Shown: one piece after another, positions 34,267 to 43,700 of the stretch
Layout: the number at the start of each line of letters is the position of its first letter
Position numbering within the stretch: the stretch's first letter is position 1
Origin: Robertmurraya dakarensis
GTDB taxonomy: Bacteria; Bacillota; Bacilli; Bacillales; Cytobacillaceae
Length of the DNA: 64,000 bases
NCBI RefSeq assembly: GCF_900156875.1
Contig: NZ_LT707409.1
Location: forward strand, 3,156,909 to 3,220,908
Direction of reading: 5' to 3'
The notes under the pieces: model-generated
Database searches by the model: none
What the model was told of the DNA's origin: nothing
Seen by the model: the letters and a program-made list of their open reading frames with translations, nothing else
Made by a program: the position numbers and the translations under genes

Positions 34267-34489
34267 TTTCCAAAAATTCCTTACGTAATTCATCGATGGT
34301 GTACGAGTAGGTTTCTCCATTCTCATACTCCTTACGAGCAGTTTCGATTGCCTTCATTTCATCCTTAGTCGGTTCATCTTCAGGTATTGACAGTATCTCA
34401 ATTAATTTTATAAGATCAGGCAGTTTTTCATCTGGTATTTTTTCAATTAATTTATGAACATCTTCTCTACTGATTGCCAACTTTATCAA
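34259..34489 (-). CDS. RelB-like antitoxin of the RelE-type pair
   Basis: 76 aa; a TTG at 34489 is possible, but the TTG at 34480 has better spacing from AAAGGGG. MAISREDVHKLIEKIPDEKLPDLIKLIEIL is helical and acidic, followed by a Glu-rich stretch and ELRKEFLEND. This acidic helical type is common upstream of ParE/RelE toxins in Bacillus. Its stop overlaps the toxin start. With the toxin frameshifted, the antitoxin is an orphan. Confidence 0.7.
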   Translation of the reverse strand: MIKLAISREDVHKLIEKIPDEKLPDLIKLIEILSIPEDEPTKDEMKAIETARKEYENGETYSYTIDELRKEFLEND

Positions 34490-34597
34490 CCCCTTTGTTT
34501 TTAGTATACCCTATTTCTTATAGGTGCAGAAGGCTGTTACGCTACCGTAAACTCAATTTTACCACTGTTTTTTAACCATCCCTACTACATAAATCTT

Positions 34598-36132
34598 TTA
34601 TTCCCTCACTCCCTTCCTCTCCTTTTCCTTTCGATAATTTACATTCGACCTGCACAATGACATCGCTTCCCACACCTCTTCTTCTGTTATTAGTTCTTCA
34701 CCGCACAGGTCGGAAATCGTTCGTGCAAAGCGGATGATTTTGATTTGGACACGATTGCTCCATTCTCTTTTCATCGCCATCTGCTGCAGCAACTGTCTAA
34801 TTTTCTCTTGCGGAGGACTCGTCTTTGTTAATAATTCATACGGAACCCGGCCATTGCATACTTCATCCCGTAGCGCTCATATTGGCGATTTCTAGCCTCC
34901 ATCACACGGTCTCTTATAACATCGAATTTTTCCCGTTTCGTCTCACTTTCCCTTTCCAGATTCACAGATTGCAAGGAAAGCGTGATGTCGAAGATCACGA
35001 ATTGGTCCTGAGATTCGATTTTGGTAGGACTGAATTTGTTTTGGGGTGCAGGTGCAGTAATAGTTGTTGGATCCCAAATAGCCACATGGACATGGGTTCA
35101 TCGCACCGATTAACAGGAAGGAAGCTGGATACGTAACAATCGACTGAACACGGCTGATCGTCACTTTCCCTGTCTCAATCGGCCGCCTAAGCATATCCAA
35201 TGTTTTCTTAGAAAACTTGGCCATTTCGTCTAAAAATAGTACCCCGCGATGAACTAATGAAATTTCACCTGGTTTGGGATTTTGTCCGCCGCCAATAACC
35301 GAGACACTTGAGGCTGAATGATGCGGGCTTCTGAATGGAGGGATATTGGTTACGCCCGCTTCACTGCCAGCTAATTGATAAAGGCTTATTTTTTCTAACT
35401 GTGCCTCGTTTGATAGTGGCGGTTAAATAGAGGGAAAGGTTTCAGCTAGCAAGCTTTTTCCGCATCCTTCCTGGTGGACCTGTCTAAAAACATGATGCTC
35501 ACCCGCTGCTGCAATTTCCAAGGCACGCTTAGCCAGATCATGGCCAATAATATCGCTGCAGTCTTTACTGAATTGATAAATGGAGTGATCTGACTCAGGA
35601 AGGATATGAAACGGGAGAAGCATTTGTCCTGATAAATGCTGGATGACATCGTGCAAAGAAGAAACATAGACAATCTCTAATCCTTCCATACTGATTTTAG
35701 GAAGACTCGCATCAAAGGGCATATATACACGTTTAAATCCAAGCTTGTTGGCTGTCAATACTGCTGCCAGCAAGCCATCAAAGGGAAGAATCGATCCGTC
35801 TAATGATAAGGCGCCAATAAAACAAGACGAAGCTGGTATGTTTGAAGTGATCACCCCGATACTCTTCAGGATGCCGATCGCCATGGGCAGGTCAAAAATC
35901 GGTCCATTCTTTTTCTGTTCGGACGGTGTAAGATTAACAATCGTTCTTACATCGTTAATTTGGTGACCTAACGAATGCAATGCAACGGTTACGCGCTCCT
36001 TCGATTCGTTCACAGACGCATCGGGCAGCCCACAATGAGAAATGCATCAATTCCTTCCACCGTCTGAACTTCTACTTGAACTCGGTAGCCTTCTACCCCC
36101 TTTAAACCAATACTCATTATTTTTGAAACCAT
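34598..36132 (-). pseudogene. Broken YifB/ComM-family Mg-chelatase-like ATPase
   Basis: The gene begins at ATG 36132 (GGAGCAAAAA ahead) with MVSKIMSIGLKGVEGYRVQVEV, then a frameshift near 36033 and again in the Walker A region near 35470 (remnant GCGKSLLAETFPSI), and others near 35100 and 34830. Pieces align in order to the ~510-aa family: ATSNIPASSCFIGALSLDG region, PHHSASSVSVIGGG and GEISLVHRGVLFLDEMAKF (Walker B), MNPCPCGYLGS zinc-like motif, and the C-terminal lid NRVQIKIIRFARTISDLCG. Intact homologues unwind or branch-migrate DNA during transformation; this copy is clearly dead. Confidence 0.9.
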
Positions 36133-36177
36133 TTTTTGCTCCTTTCAAAGGAAGTACTAGACAAATGTGCGTGTTTG

Positions 36178-36960
36178 TTATGCTTTAAAAATGAGATTTG
36201 GTGATACACCAAAAATTCTTGCCATTTGGCGTTGAGTGAGCCCATTAACGCCTTTTAATTGTCTAAGGAGTTGGTCTCTCTCAATTTTAGGTAGAGTTTT
36301 CACTTGGGGGATTTTGATAGATCCAAGAACTCTTTTTATTTCTTCTCTTGCCTCGTCATCGCTTAATTTTCGACGATTCTCTTCCCATGCTTCAAGACAT
36401 TGATCATGATTGTTCTTTTCATTAAACTCTCTGAACCTTTCCTTTGCTGACAACATGTCCGAGGCAAACATTCTTAAGATAAACTCCTTATCTAGTAACT
36501 GAGGTGGGTACAGAGTCTTGTCATAGTAACCTAAGCAACTGCTCCACTTCCAGTCCTCCATGCAGCTGACCATTCTAGCCTTCAATGGATTTTGATGGAT
36601 GTATCTGATAACGGTTAATAAGTAGGAAACATCTTCGACATTTTCACTTTTAAACCGGTCTTCATATAGATGGCCTGTTGTTCGGTATTTCCAGTTATAG
36701 TAAGATGCATAACTAACAGAGATCCGTTGCATCGTAACGGAAATCGATTCGTCGCCTTCTTTCAATAGGAGATGGACATGATTATTCATCAAACACCAGC
36801 CAAAGACTGTTAGTTCTACTTTCCATTTATATTTCCTAAGGGTATTAAGAAAGGTCTGAAAGTCTTCCACATCGTGAAATATTTCTTGTCTGTTTGCTCC
36901 TCTATAAATAATATGATAGATTCCCGTGCTGCTTTTCAATCGGGGGCCACGAGGCATCAT
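36178..36960 (-). CDS. RAYT: REP-associated tyrosine transposase (Y1_Tnp/HUH family)
   Basis: About 260 aa; ATG at 36960 or 36957 after AGAGGTGATT. The Y1 transposase domain (about 1-140) has YHIIYRGANRQEIF, the HUH-type pair in CLMNNHVHLLLKEG (His-Val-His, about 68-70), and the region around the catalytic Tyr (YASYYNWKYRTTGHLYEDRFKS, VIRYIHQNPLKARM). The C-terminal tail is a helix-turn-helix (GLTQRQMARIFGVSPNLI). RAYTs nick single-stranded REP hairpins and are single-copy, domesticated relatives of IS200 TnpA. REP-like palindromes of one family surround it across 30 kb, including one 380 bp upstream. Appears intact. Confidence 0.88.
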   Translation of the reverse strand: MMPRGPRLKSSTGIYHIIYRGANRQEIFHDVEDFQTFLNTLRKYKWKVELTVFGWCLMNNHVHLLLKEGDESISVTMQRISVSYASYYNWKYRTTGHLYEDRFKSENVEDVSYLLTVIRYIHQNPLKARMVSCMEDWKWSSCLGYYDKTLYPPQLLDKEFILRMFASDMLSAKERFREFNEKNNHDQCLEAWEENRRKLSDDEAREEIKRVLGSIKIPQVKTLPKIERDQLLRQLKGVNGLTQRQMARIFGVSPNLIFKA

Positions 36961-37338
36961 AATCACCTCTTTTTCTAAAAAGATTTGGAGTGGTTAAGGA
37001 AATATGGTTATTCGTATCGATGGAATGAAAAATGAAATGTTAGATAGTAATTGTGAGGATTTTTTTAATATTACAAGAGATTAACAGTAAAAGACAGAAG
37101 TTAGCAGATCAATTAAAGATAAGAACGGTAAGAGTACCAAGTGGTTTGTAGGATTGAGAGGTAGTTTGCCATTTGAAGTCATTATTGTGGGTCGAAGGAT
37201 TGGGATTAAGACCATCATATACCTATCTGCTACATTTTTCACTACTTTTATTTTAAAAATGGTAAGGATGCTTGCTCATCATAACATCAGAAGTGACCTT
37301 TATACAGTAACCCTAAACAGGACTGTTTAATTCTGTTG
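36961..37338. other. 380-bp gap with nothing recognised
   Basis: Between the RAYT start and a REP unit. No frame with a ribosome site and no hairpins. It may hold the RAYT promoter and decayed sequence of the truncated nucleosidase gene. Confidence 0.4.
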
Positions 37339-37371
37339 AAGGAAGCATGAGTACCGTCCCCATGCTTCCCA
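37339..37371. repeat. REP-like unit next to the RAYT gene
   Basis: GGAAGCAT-GAGTACCGTCCCC-ATGCTTCC: a perfect 8-bp palindrome around the conserved core, the cleanest single unit in the window. It sits at the broken 5' edge of the nucleosidase remnant. Confidence 0.85.
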
Positions 37372-37499
37372 TTGTAATCCGCTCCGCTTCCGATGATGCA
37401 AGTGAAGGAGCTGTCATGAAATGGGAAGATTTCAAACAACTGGCCGTAACGAACTCTTCTTCCATCATTGAAAATATGCTTGAAAACATGGATAAATAA
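37368..37499 (+). pseudogene. C-terminal remnant of an MTA/SAH nucleosidase-like (MtnN/Pfs) gene
   Basis: An open frame runs out of the REP unit: PIVIRSASDDASEGAVMKWE, DFKQLAVTNSSSIIENMLEN, then MDK and stop. This fits the last ~43 residues of MtnN/Pfs proteins (…VIRSISD.A….F..F…A…S…M…), including the conserved Arg-Ser-x-Ser-Asp that binds the nucleobase. It has no start and is followed by a terminator. A match from memory; related phosphorylases have similar ends. Confidence 0.6.
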
Positions 37500-37502
37500 T
37501 TT

Positions 37503-37540
37503 TTGAAGTCGCTCACTTCCTGGGAGCGGCTTCTTTTCAT
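37503..37540. terminator. Hairpin terminator after the nucleosidase remnant
   Basis: GAAGTCGCTC ... GAGCGGCTTC with a short loop, then TTTTCAT. Confidence 0.75.
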
Positions 37541-37553
37541 ATGCGCTAAATTT

Positions 37554-37858
37554 TCACCTTTCTGTTCCACGTTGGTTACAATTTAGCTCGCCATGTACAG
37601 CAAACTTATAGCCAAACTCAATGTTTTCAGCAGCCTCCAAAAAAATCCCTTCTGTATCCAACGGTCTTTCTACATAAAAGGTACGACTCACTCCTTGAAC
37701 ATCCTTCAATAAAAAGATTCTATGATGGGCTCTAATTCAACCCCGAGCACGCCGGACATGTATTGGTTGTAGCAATCCATACATAAATGCTTGCTCTCCA
37801 CTTCCCCATTAAAATGAACCTTCACCTCATGACTTCCACAGTGATCACATTTAATCAT
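37554..37858 (-). pseudogene. Small Zn-ribbon protein gene with a frameshift
   Basis: AGGTGAAGTT leads to ATG at 37858: MIKCDHCGSHEVKVHFNGEV, then ESKHLCMDCYNQYM with a CxxC...CxxC zinc ribbon like those of McsA/UvrB-associated proteins, running to a stop at 37706. The next frame continues without a gap: FLLKDVQGVSRTFYVERPLD ... IEFGYKFAVHGELNCNQ to a stop at 37554. The two halves form one ~100-aa protein split by a one-base indel near 37715. Function not known to me. Confidence 0.65.
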
Positions 37859-38113
37859 AACTTCACCTACATTTTTTCTTCTATTTTAACATTCCTGTAC
37901 CAGTCTCTTTCACAAATTGGCCCCATCGACTTCTTACTACCTTGAATATGTTTCAATATGAGATACGCCATCGTTTTCATCTACTGAGTAAAGATAGGGA
38001 CGGTACTATGAATATATAATAGAAGAAACACAGTACGAGTACAGCGTCTAACCACGCCGAAAATCTATATCTCTTAACCTAGAAAATTTACATTTTATTT
38101 TCAACCTATTTAC

Positions 38114-38142
38114 TTGGCAAATGCCATATATCATAGTATGAT
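38114..38142 (+). promoter_or_regulatory. Promoter of the TetR-RND operon
   Basis: TTGGCA (38114-38119), 17 bp, TATGAT (38137-38142): a good sigma-A promoter. The operator at 38151 covers the expected start point, and the leader to the tetR gene is about 275 nt. Confidence 0.65.
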
Positions 38143-38150
38143 TTACATGG

Positions 38151-38165
38151 TGACCGACTGGTCGT
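38151..38165. promoter_or_regulatory. TetR-type operator, RND operon copy
   Basis: TGACCGACTGGTCGT, with GACC-GACT-GGTC as a palindrome, lies just after the -10. A near-identical site (complement of 47511-47525) precedes the TolC-family gene. Confidence 0.7.
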
Positions 38166-38281
38166 TTTTTTATACTTTAAGAAAGTTTAACTTCTCTAAA
38201 GGATTAAAGTATAAGAAAAGACATAGATTTCCACCATTATTGGTGACAAATCGTGTTTTTCTAATGAGAAAAATGAATTGT

Positions 38282-38352
38282 CAGTTGGTATGCTTGAGCA
38301 AGCCTTTATTCCTGTTCTTTGGAATAACAGCGAAGGGAAAGTGTACCAACTG
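38282..38352 (+). ncRNA. Structured leader element before tetR (unknown RNA)
   Basis: CAGTTGGTA (38282-38290) pairs with TACCAACTG (38344-38352). Inside are GCTTG-AG-CAAGC (38292-38303) and TTATTCC-TGTTCTTT-GGAATAA (38307-38328). Together they form a closed three-way-junction-like fold within the predicted 5' leader. I recognise no known riboswitch. It could also be a DNA-level palindromic insertion. Confidence 0.4.
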
Positions 38353-38424
38353 CTATTCTGCATTATTTTAATAGGTTTGACACGCATGATTAGATACAAC
38401 ATTCATCATAAGGAGGGTTGATTC

Positions 38425-39294
38425 TTGACTGATAAGAGACTCATGATTTTAGAGCAAGCGATGATCCTGTTTGCAACGAAAGGCTATCATTCTACTTCGA
38501 TGCAGGAAGTGGCTGAGCAGGCTGGTGTCTCGAAAGGCGGTCTTTATTCCTATTTTTCTTCTAAAAATGAATTATTAATTGAAATCTACCGCTATTATTA
38601 TCAAAGCATCAGAGAGCAAATGAATCATTACGAAAATATGAAACTTTCTGACCCGAGAGAACGTCTGCAATTACAGCTAAAGGTTTATATCGAAGGACTA
38701 TTGAGCAGGAAAGAGTTCATTCTCATGCATTTGCGTGAAAATGTGAATCATAGTGCCGAATTAGGAGACTTTCTTACTGCAATTTATATCGAGACGTTCG
38801 AATGGTATGAGAGAACATTTAAAGATATCTATGGAGAAAGAATTGCTCCATATACGACAAACCTCGTCATCATCTTTAGTGGAATGATCGAATCCTATTT
38901 AAAGACATTGTTTGTCAGCACGGCTGATCATGATATCGGTGATCTGACGACATTTCTTATTTCACGATTGGACGACCTTGCAGAAGGGATGATTGCGAAA
39001 AAAGAAAGTTTGCCTATTCCCCCTCTTCAGTTCGTAACAGATCCGATGCATTGCAGAGATTCTTCTTTAAAGGACCAGCTTCAAGGTTTATTAGATAAGA
39101 TTGAAAAGCTCGTCGGACATGCCAAGCTTGATAAAGATACGAAGAAAGACTGCATGGATTCGGTTGAATTTTTAAAAGAAGAAGCGAAGCAAGAACGCCC
39201 AAAGAGAGTCGTCTTTCAAGGATTATTGAACTTTCTTGAGGTAATTCCTGAAACAAAGCCTGTTTCAGATAAAATAATGAAACTATTAGACTAA
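38425..39294 (+). CDS. TetR/AcrR-family regulator of the RND efflux operon
   Basis: 289 aa from a TTG, with AAGGAGGGTTGATTC ahead. The N-terminal TetR HTH is clear (ILEQAMILFATKGYHSTSMQEVAEQAGVSKGGLYSYFSSKNELL, about 8-51). The ligand-binding part is longer than usual, with an extra helical C-terminal ~75 residues (KDQLQGLLDKIEKLVGHAKL ... VVFQGLLNFLEVIPETKP). It starts the operon with the fusion protein and RND pump and probably represses it through TGACYGACTGGTCR-type sites here and before the TolC-family gene. Confidence 0.9.
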   Translation: MTDKRLMILEQAMILFATKGYHSTSMQEVAEQAGVSKGGLYSYFSSKNELLIEIYRYYYQSIREQMNHYENMKLSDPRERLQLQLKVYIEGLLSRKEFILMHLRENVNHSAELGDFLTAIYIETFEWYERTFKDIYGERIAPYTTNLVIIFSGMIESYLKTLFVSTADHDIGDLTTFLISRLDDLAEGMIAKKESLPIPPLQFVTDPMHCRDSSLKDQLQGLLDKIEKLVGHAKLDKDTKKDCMDSVEFLKEEAKQERPKRVVFQGLLNFLEVIPETKPVSDKIMKLLD

Positions 39295-39327
39295 GAAACC
39301 ATTCCTATAAGGAGGAAAGACATATTA

Positions 39328-40731
39328 ATGAAGAAGCGAAATCGTAATTTGGTGATTACTGCCGCCTTATCATTTGCTATTGCGTTGAGTGGCTGCTCAT
39401 CCAAGGATGCTGCAGGTGATGCGAAGGTTGAGAAAGAAACCCCTGTGCAGGTGGAGAACATCACCAAAGGAAACTTAACGGTTAAAAATGAAATCATTGC
39501 AAAAGCGATGTCTGACTCATCTGTAGATGTGATGCCAAAGATGATCGGCGAGATTACAGAAATCAATGTTAAAAAAGGCGACAAGGTGAAAAAAGGCCAA
39601 GTGTTAGCCGTGCTGGACAACACCGACCAACAGCTCGCTGTACAGATGCAGCAAACAGCTGGAAGAAACGCGCAAAGTCAATATGAGCAAGCATTAGTTT
39701 CGAAAAAGCAAGCCGAAACAGCGATCAGCAATGCGAAGTTGGCGCTGAAGAACGCTGAATTGAATTTGCAAAAAGCGAAGGATGGCCAGGCAACTGGAAT
39801 CGATAATTCTGATTTCGGGTTAGAGCAAGCGCAAATCAGCTTACAAGATGCGCAAGTGAACTATGACCGCATGAAAGCCTTGTTTGATTCTGGTGCTGCT
39901 TCGAAACAGCAGGTTGAGCAGGCGAAAACAGCTTTAGATCAAGCAAAAATTGGACTTGAGCAAGCGAAATTGCAAAAAAGCAATGCTGAAAAGCAGACAG
40001 ATATCGAACTTGCCGAGCAAGGTGTCAAGCAAGCAAAAGTGGGCTTAACGAACGCACAGCAGCAATTAGAGCTTGCCAATGTCAGCGTCAAGCAGGCACA
40101 AGTTGGTATTGACTCTAACAAATTGCAGGTTCAGCAAGCACAGCTTCAATTAGATGATTCGAAAATTGTCGCCACTGCTGCCGGAGAAATCACTGATATT
40201 AATCATGTCGTTGGTGATGTTGTTTCAAACAGCGCACCATTCACAACGATTGTAGACTTAAACAAAATGGTCGTAGAAGCAAAGATCAGTGCAAATCAGC
40301 TTCCTGCTTTTAAAAATGGCCAAAAGATTCAAGTGGAAATCCCCTCTTTAAATGAAACGTTAACAGCGACTGTTTCTTATATCTCTAATATGGCAGATGA
40401 AGGCGGATTCTATTTAATGGAAGCAACTCTTCCTAACAAGGATGGGAAAATCAAGCACGGGATGATTGCGAAAGTGATTAATGAGTCTACCGTTGTTCAA
40501 GATTCATTGATTGTGCCTACGAATGCTGTGATTGAAAAAGGTGATGAAACGTATATTTATGTCGTGAAGGACGGAGTTGCCGTTCAGACAGACGTCACGA
40601 TTATCCGCGCGCAGACTGATTTTACCGCGATTGAAGGAGAAGGCTTGTCTGAAAGTACGGTAATTGTTTCGAAAGGACAAAATACATTAAGCGATGGCAA
40701 CAAAGTTAAGATCATTGAGGAGGAAGAATAG
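39328..40731 (+). CDS. RND efflux membrane-fusion lipoprotein (AcrA/HlyD-like adaptor)
   Basis: 467 aa. A lipoprotein signal ends in IALSGCSS (Cys about 24), so it is anchored outside the membrane. Barrel and lipoyl parts (ITEINVKKGDKVKKGQVLAVLDN, about 73-95) flank an unusually long alpha-helical hairpin (about 110-285) rich in Gln, Ala and Lys, with heptads such as VNYDRMKALFDSGAASKQQVEQAK. The beta-barrel follows (KIVATAAGEITDINHVVGDVV). It links an RND pump to an outer partner in Gram-negatives. Its stop codon abuts the pump's GTG. Confidence 0.92.
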   Translation: MKKRNRNLVITAALSFAIALSGCSSKDAAGDAKVEKETPVQVENITKGNLTVKNEIIAKAMSDSSVDVMPKMIGEITEINVKKGDKVKKGQVLAVLDNTDQQLAVQMQQTAGRNAQSQYEQALVSKKQAETAISNAKLALKNAELNLQKAKDGQATGIDNSDFGLEQAQISLQDAQVNYDRMKALFDSGAASKQQVEQAKTALDQAKIGLEQAKLQKSNAEKQTDIELAEQGVKQAKVGLTNAQQQLELANVSVKQAQVGIDSNKLQVQQAQLQLDDSKIVATAAGEITDINHVVGDVVSNSAPFTTIVDLNKMVVEAKISANQLPAFKNGQKIQVEIPSLNETLTATVSYISNMADEGGFYLMEATLPNKDGKIKHGMIAKVINESTVVQDSLIVPTNAVIEKGDETYIYVVKDGVAVQTDVTIIRAQTDFTAIEGEGLSESTVIVSKGQNTLSDGNKVKIIEEEE

Positions 40732-43700
40732 GTGAAAATTATTGAAACAGCCGTCAAACGCCCCGTAGGCCTAATCATGATCTTCCTCGGGATCTTGGCG
40801 CTAGGCTTTGTTTCACTTCGAAGTCTTGCTATCGACCTTTATCCTGAAATTGATCTTCCGATTGCGGTTGTCGCTACGACCTATCAAGGGGCAGCTCCCG
40901 AGGAAGTTGAAAAACTGGTCAATGAACCGTTAGAAGGTGCGTTGTCGTCGATTCAAGGGATTGATAGTATTCAATCACAGGCGATGGCCAACTCTTCTAT
41001 GGTTATTATGATGTTCCAATCTGGAACCAATTTAGATAACGCGCTTTTAGAGGTACGGGAAAAAGTCGATGGCGTAAAGAGCATGCTGCCTGAGAGCGCC
41101 AACGACCCTTCCGTCCTCCGCTTCGATCCACAGCAAATGCCCGTGATGTGGATCAGTTTAACGGGTGATGATCCCGAGCGTTTAATGAATATTGCGGAAG
41201 ATACAGTTTCCCCTTTGTTTGAACGTTCTGAAGGTGTTGCCTCTGTAACGATTGAAGGCGGAAAAACGCGTGAAATTCAAGTCGAGCTGAACCAAGCGCT
41301 CATGGCCCAGTACGGCGTTTCGACTTCACAGGTCATCCAAGCCTTGAATTCAGAAAATAGTTCTGGTTCTGCCGGATCGATTACAAAAGGATCACAGGAT
41401 TTACAGATCCGTATTGATGGAGAATTTGAATCGGTTGAAGACATTGCCAATATGGCGATCAAATTGCCTTCCGGTTCTGAAATTACACTGAACGACATCG
41501 GCGTGATTAACGATACGTTCAAGGATGAAACGACAAATGCTTATGTAAACCAGCAGCAAGCACTTGTGCTTTCGATCATGAAGCAATCTGACAGCAATAC
41601 GATTGCCGTTGCAGATGGCATGTACAAAGCGATGGAAGATGCGCAAGAAGTTCTTCCTGAAGATGTTCATCTTGAGATGGTTATGGATACGTCCACGTTT
41701 ATCCGCACATCGATCAGCTCGGTTACACAAAGTATGGTTCTGGCTGCATTGATTTCGATTGTCGTTGTGTTTGTGTTTTTACGAAGCATTCGTTCTTCGA
41801 TTATTATTGGTGTGGCGATTCCGATTTCACTTATTTCCACGTTTGTGATGATGTATTTCTCAGGACAAACGTTAAACATCCTCTCCATGGGTGGACTTGC
41901 ACTCGGAGTTGGGATGATGGTGGATAACTCGATCGTTATTTTGGAAAACATCGTAAAGTATCGAAAAGAAGGTCATTCGATCCTCGATTCAGCGATCAAG
42001 GGTGCGAAGGAACTGTCAGGAGCGATATTGGCTTCGACGTTAACAACTGTTGTTGTATTTTTACCGATTGTCTTCTTAGAAGGTATGGCGTCGGATTTAT
42101 TTAGACCGTTGGCATTATCAGTATCGTTCTCGCTGCTTGCTTCCTTAATTGTGGCGATTACCCTCGTACCGATGATGACTTCAAAGCTTTTAAACAAGGA
42201 AAAAGAATTCCAAGAGAAAAAGCAGACTGCGTTTGATCGACTATTTGCTGGCTTTGAGAATTTTTATAAAAAGATGTTGAATTTCTCGTTAAAGCATCGT
42301 AAGTCTACGGTTGGGATTGTATTTTTATCAATGGTAGCAGCGGTGTTAATGGCAACACAAATTGGGGCAACATTCGTTCCTGATTCAGACCAAGGTCAGT
42401 TGAATATCAATGTCGAGACACCAAGTGGTTCATCGATTGAGGAAACGGAAGCAACGGTTGCTGCGATTGAAAAGAAAATGGAACCTTTTAAAGACAGCAT
42501 TCAGATGAACTTTGTCTCTGTCGGATCAAGCGGCATGGGAATGAGCTCTGGTTCTAATACAGCGAGCTTCATGATTCAGATGGTACCGAAAGCAGAACGT
42601 GAAATTACTACAGCTGAATTAGCGAAGGAACTAGCTACAGCTGTTGAGGATATTCCTGGTGCTGAGATTACTGTTTCTGAAGCATCAGCAGGCTTGGGAA
42701 CAGGTTCCCCTATCCAGGTCAGCATTAATGGACAGGATCAAAAAGTGTTAGAAGAGCTTTCACAGCAAGTCGTTTGGCTGCTTGAAGATGTGGATGGACT
42801 GCAAAATATTGAAACAAGTGCATCTGATACACAGCCGGAGATTCATGTCGAGGTCAACCGTCAAGTGGCTTCACAGTACGGCTTAACGTATCAGCAAATC
42901 ATGTCTGAAGTACAGCTTGCTTTCAATGGACAAACGGCGACACGATTCCGTGAAGCTGGAGATGAAATTGATATTAAGGTAATTTTACCTGAAGAACAGC
43001 GTACTTCCATTAGCGACCTTGAAACGATGTTATTGACTACTCCATCTGGAGCTACGGTGCCATTGTCATCAGTGGCCGATCTTGTTCAAGTTCAAGGACC
43101 GTCTGTGATTTCACGTGACAATCAGCAGCGTCAAGTGAACGTAACAAGTGATATTGAAGGTTCTGATATTCGCGGTGCAAGTCTCGCTGTATCAGAAGCG
43201 TTAAGCACGATGAACTTCCCTGATGGGTATACGTACAGCTTTGGCGGACAATCTGAGGATATGATGGAGGCCTTCGCAGATTTAGCGATCGCGTTAGTCT
43301 TCTCGATTTTCTTAGTCTACACGGTCATGGCGGTACAGTTTGAGTCATTCTTGTATCCGTTTGTTATCATGTTCTCGCTGCCAACAGCGATGGTTGGGAT
43401 TTCGTTTGGATTATTCGTTACGGGAGTTCCATTGAGTGTGCCCGCCTTCATTGGGATTATCATGCTCGCCGGTATTGTTGTAAACAACGCGATTGTGTTA
43501 GTTGACTATATCAACATTCTGCGAGCACGCGGTATGGAACGGACTGAAGCAATCTTGAAGGCCGGGCCTTCTCGTTTGCAGCCGATCTTAATGACGACAT
43601 TAACAACCGTGCTTGGGATGGTTCCGCTGGGCTTAGCGCTTGGTGAAGGTGCCGAGGCACAGCAGCCGCTCGCGGTTGTGATTATCTTTGGTTTATCGAT

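Noticed and set aside
37313-37570. Minus-strand 85-codon frame
   Set aside because: It crosses a REP unit, a nucleosidase remnant and a terminator; the plus-strand reading of the same DNA explains it better.
38114-38371. Plus-strand 85-codon frame before tetR
   Set aside because: It starts in the promoter -35 box, covers the operator and the hairpin leader, has no ribosome site and odd composition.
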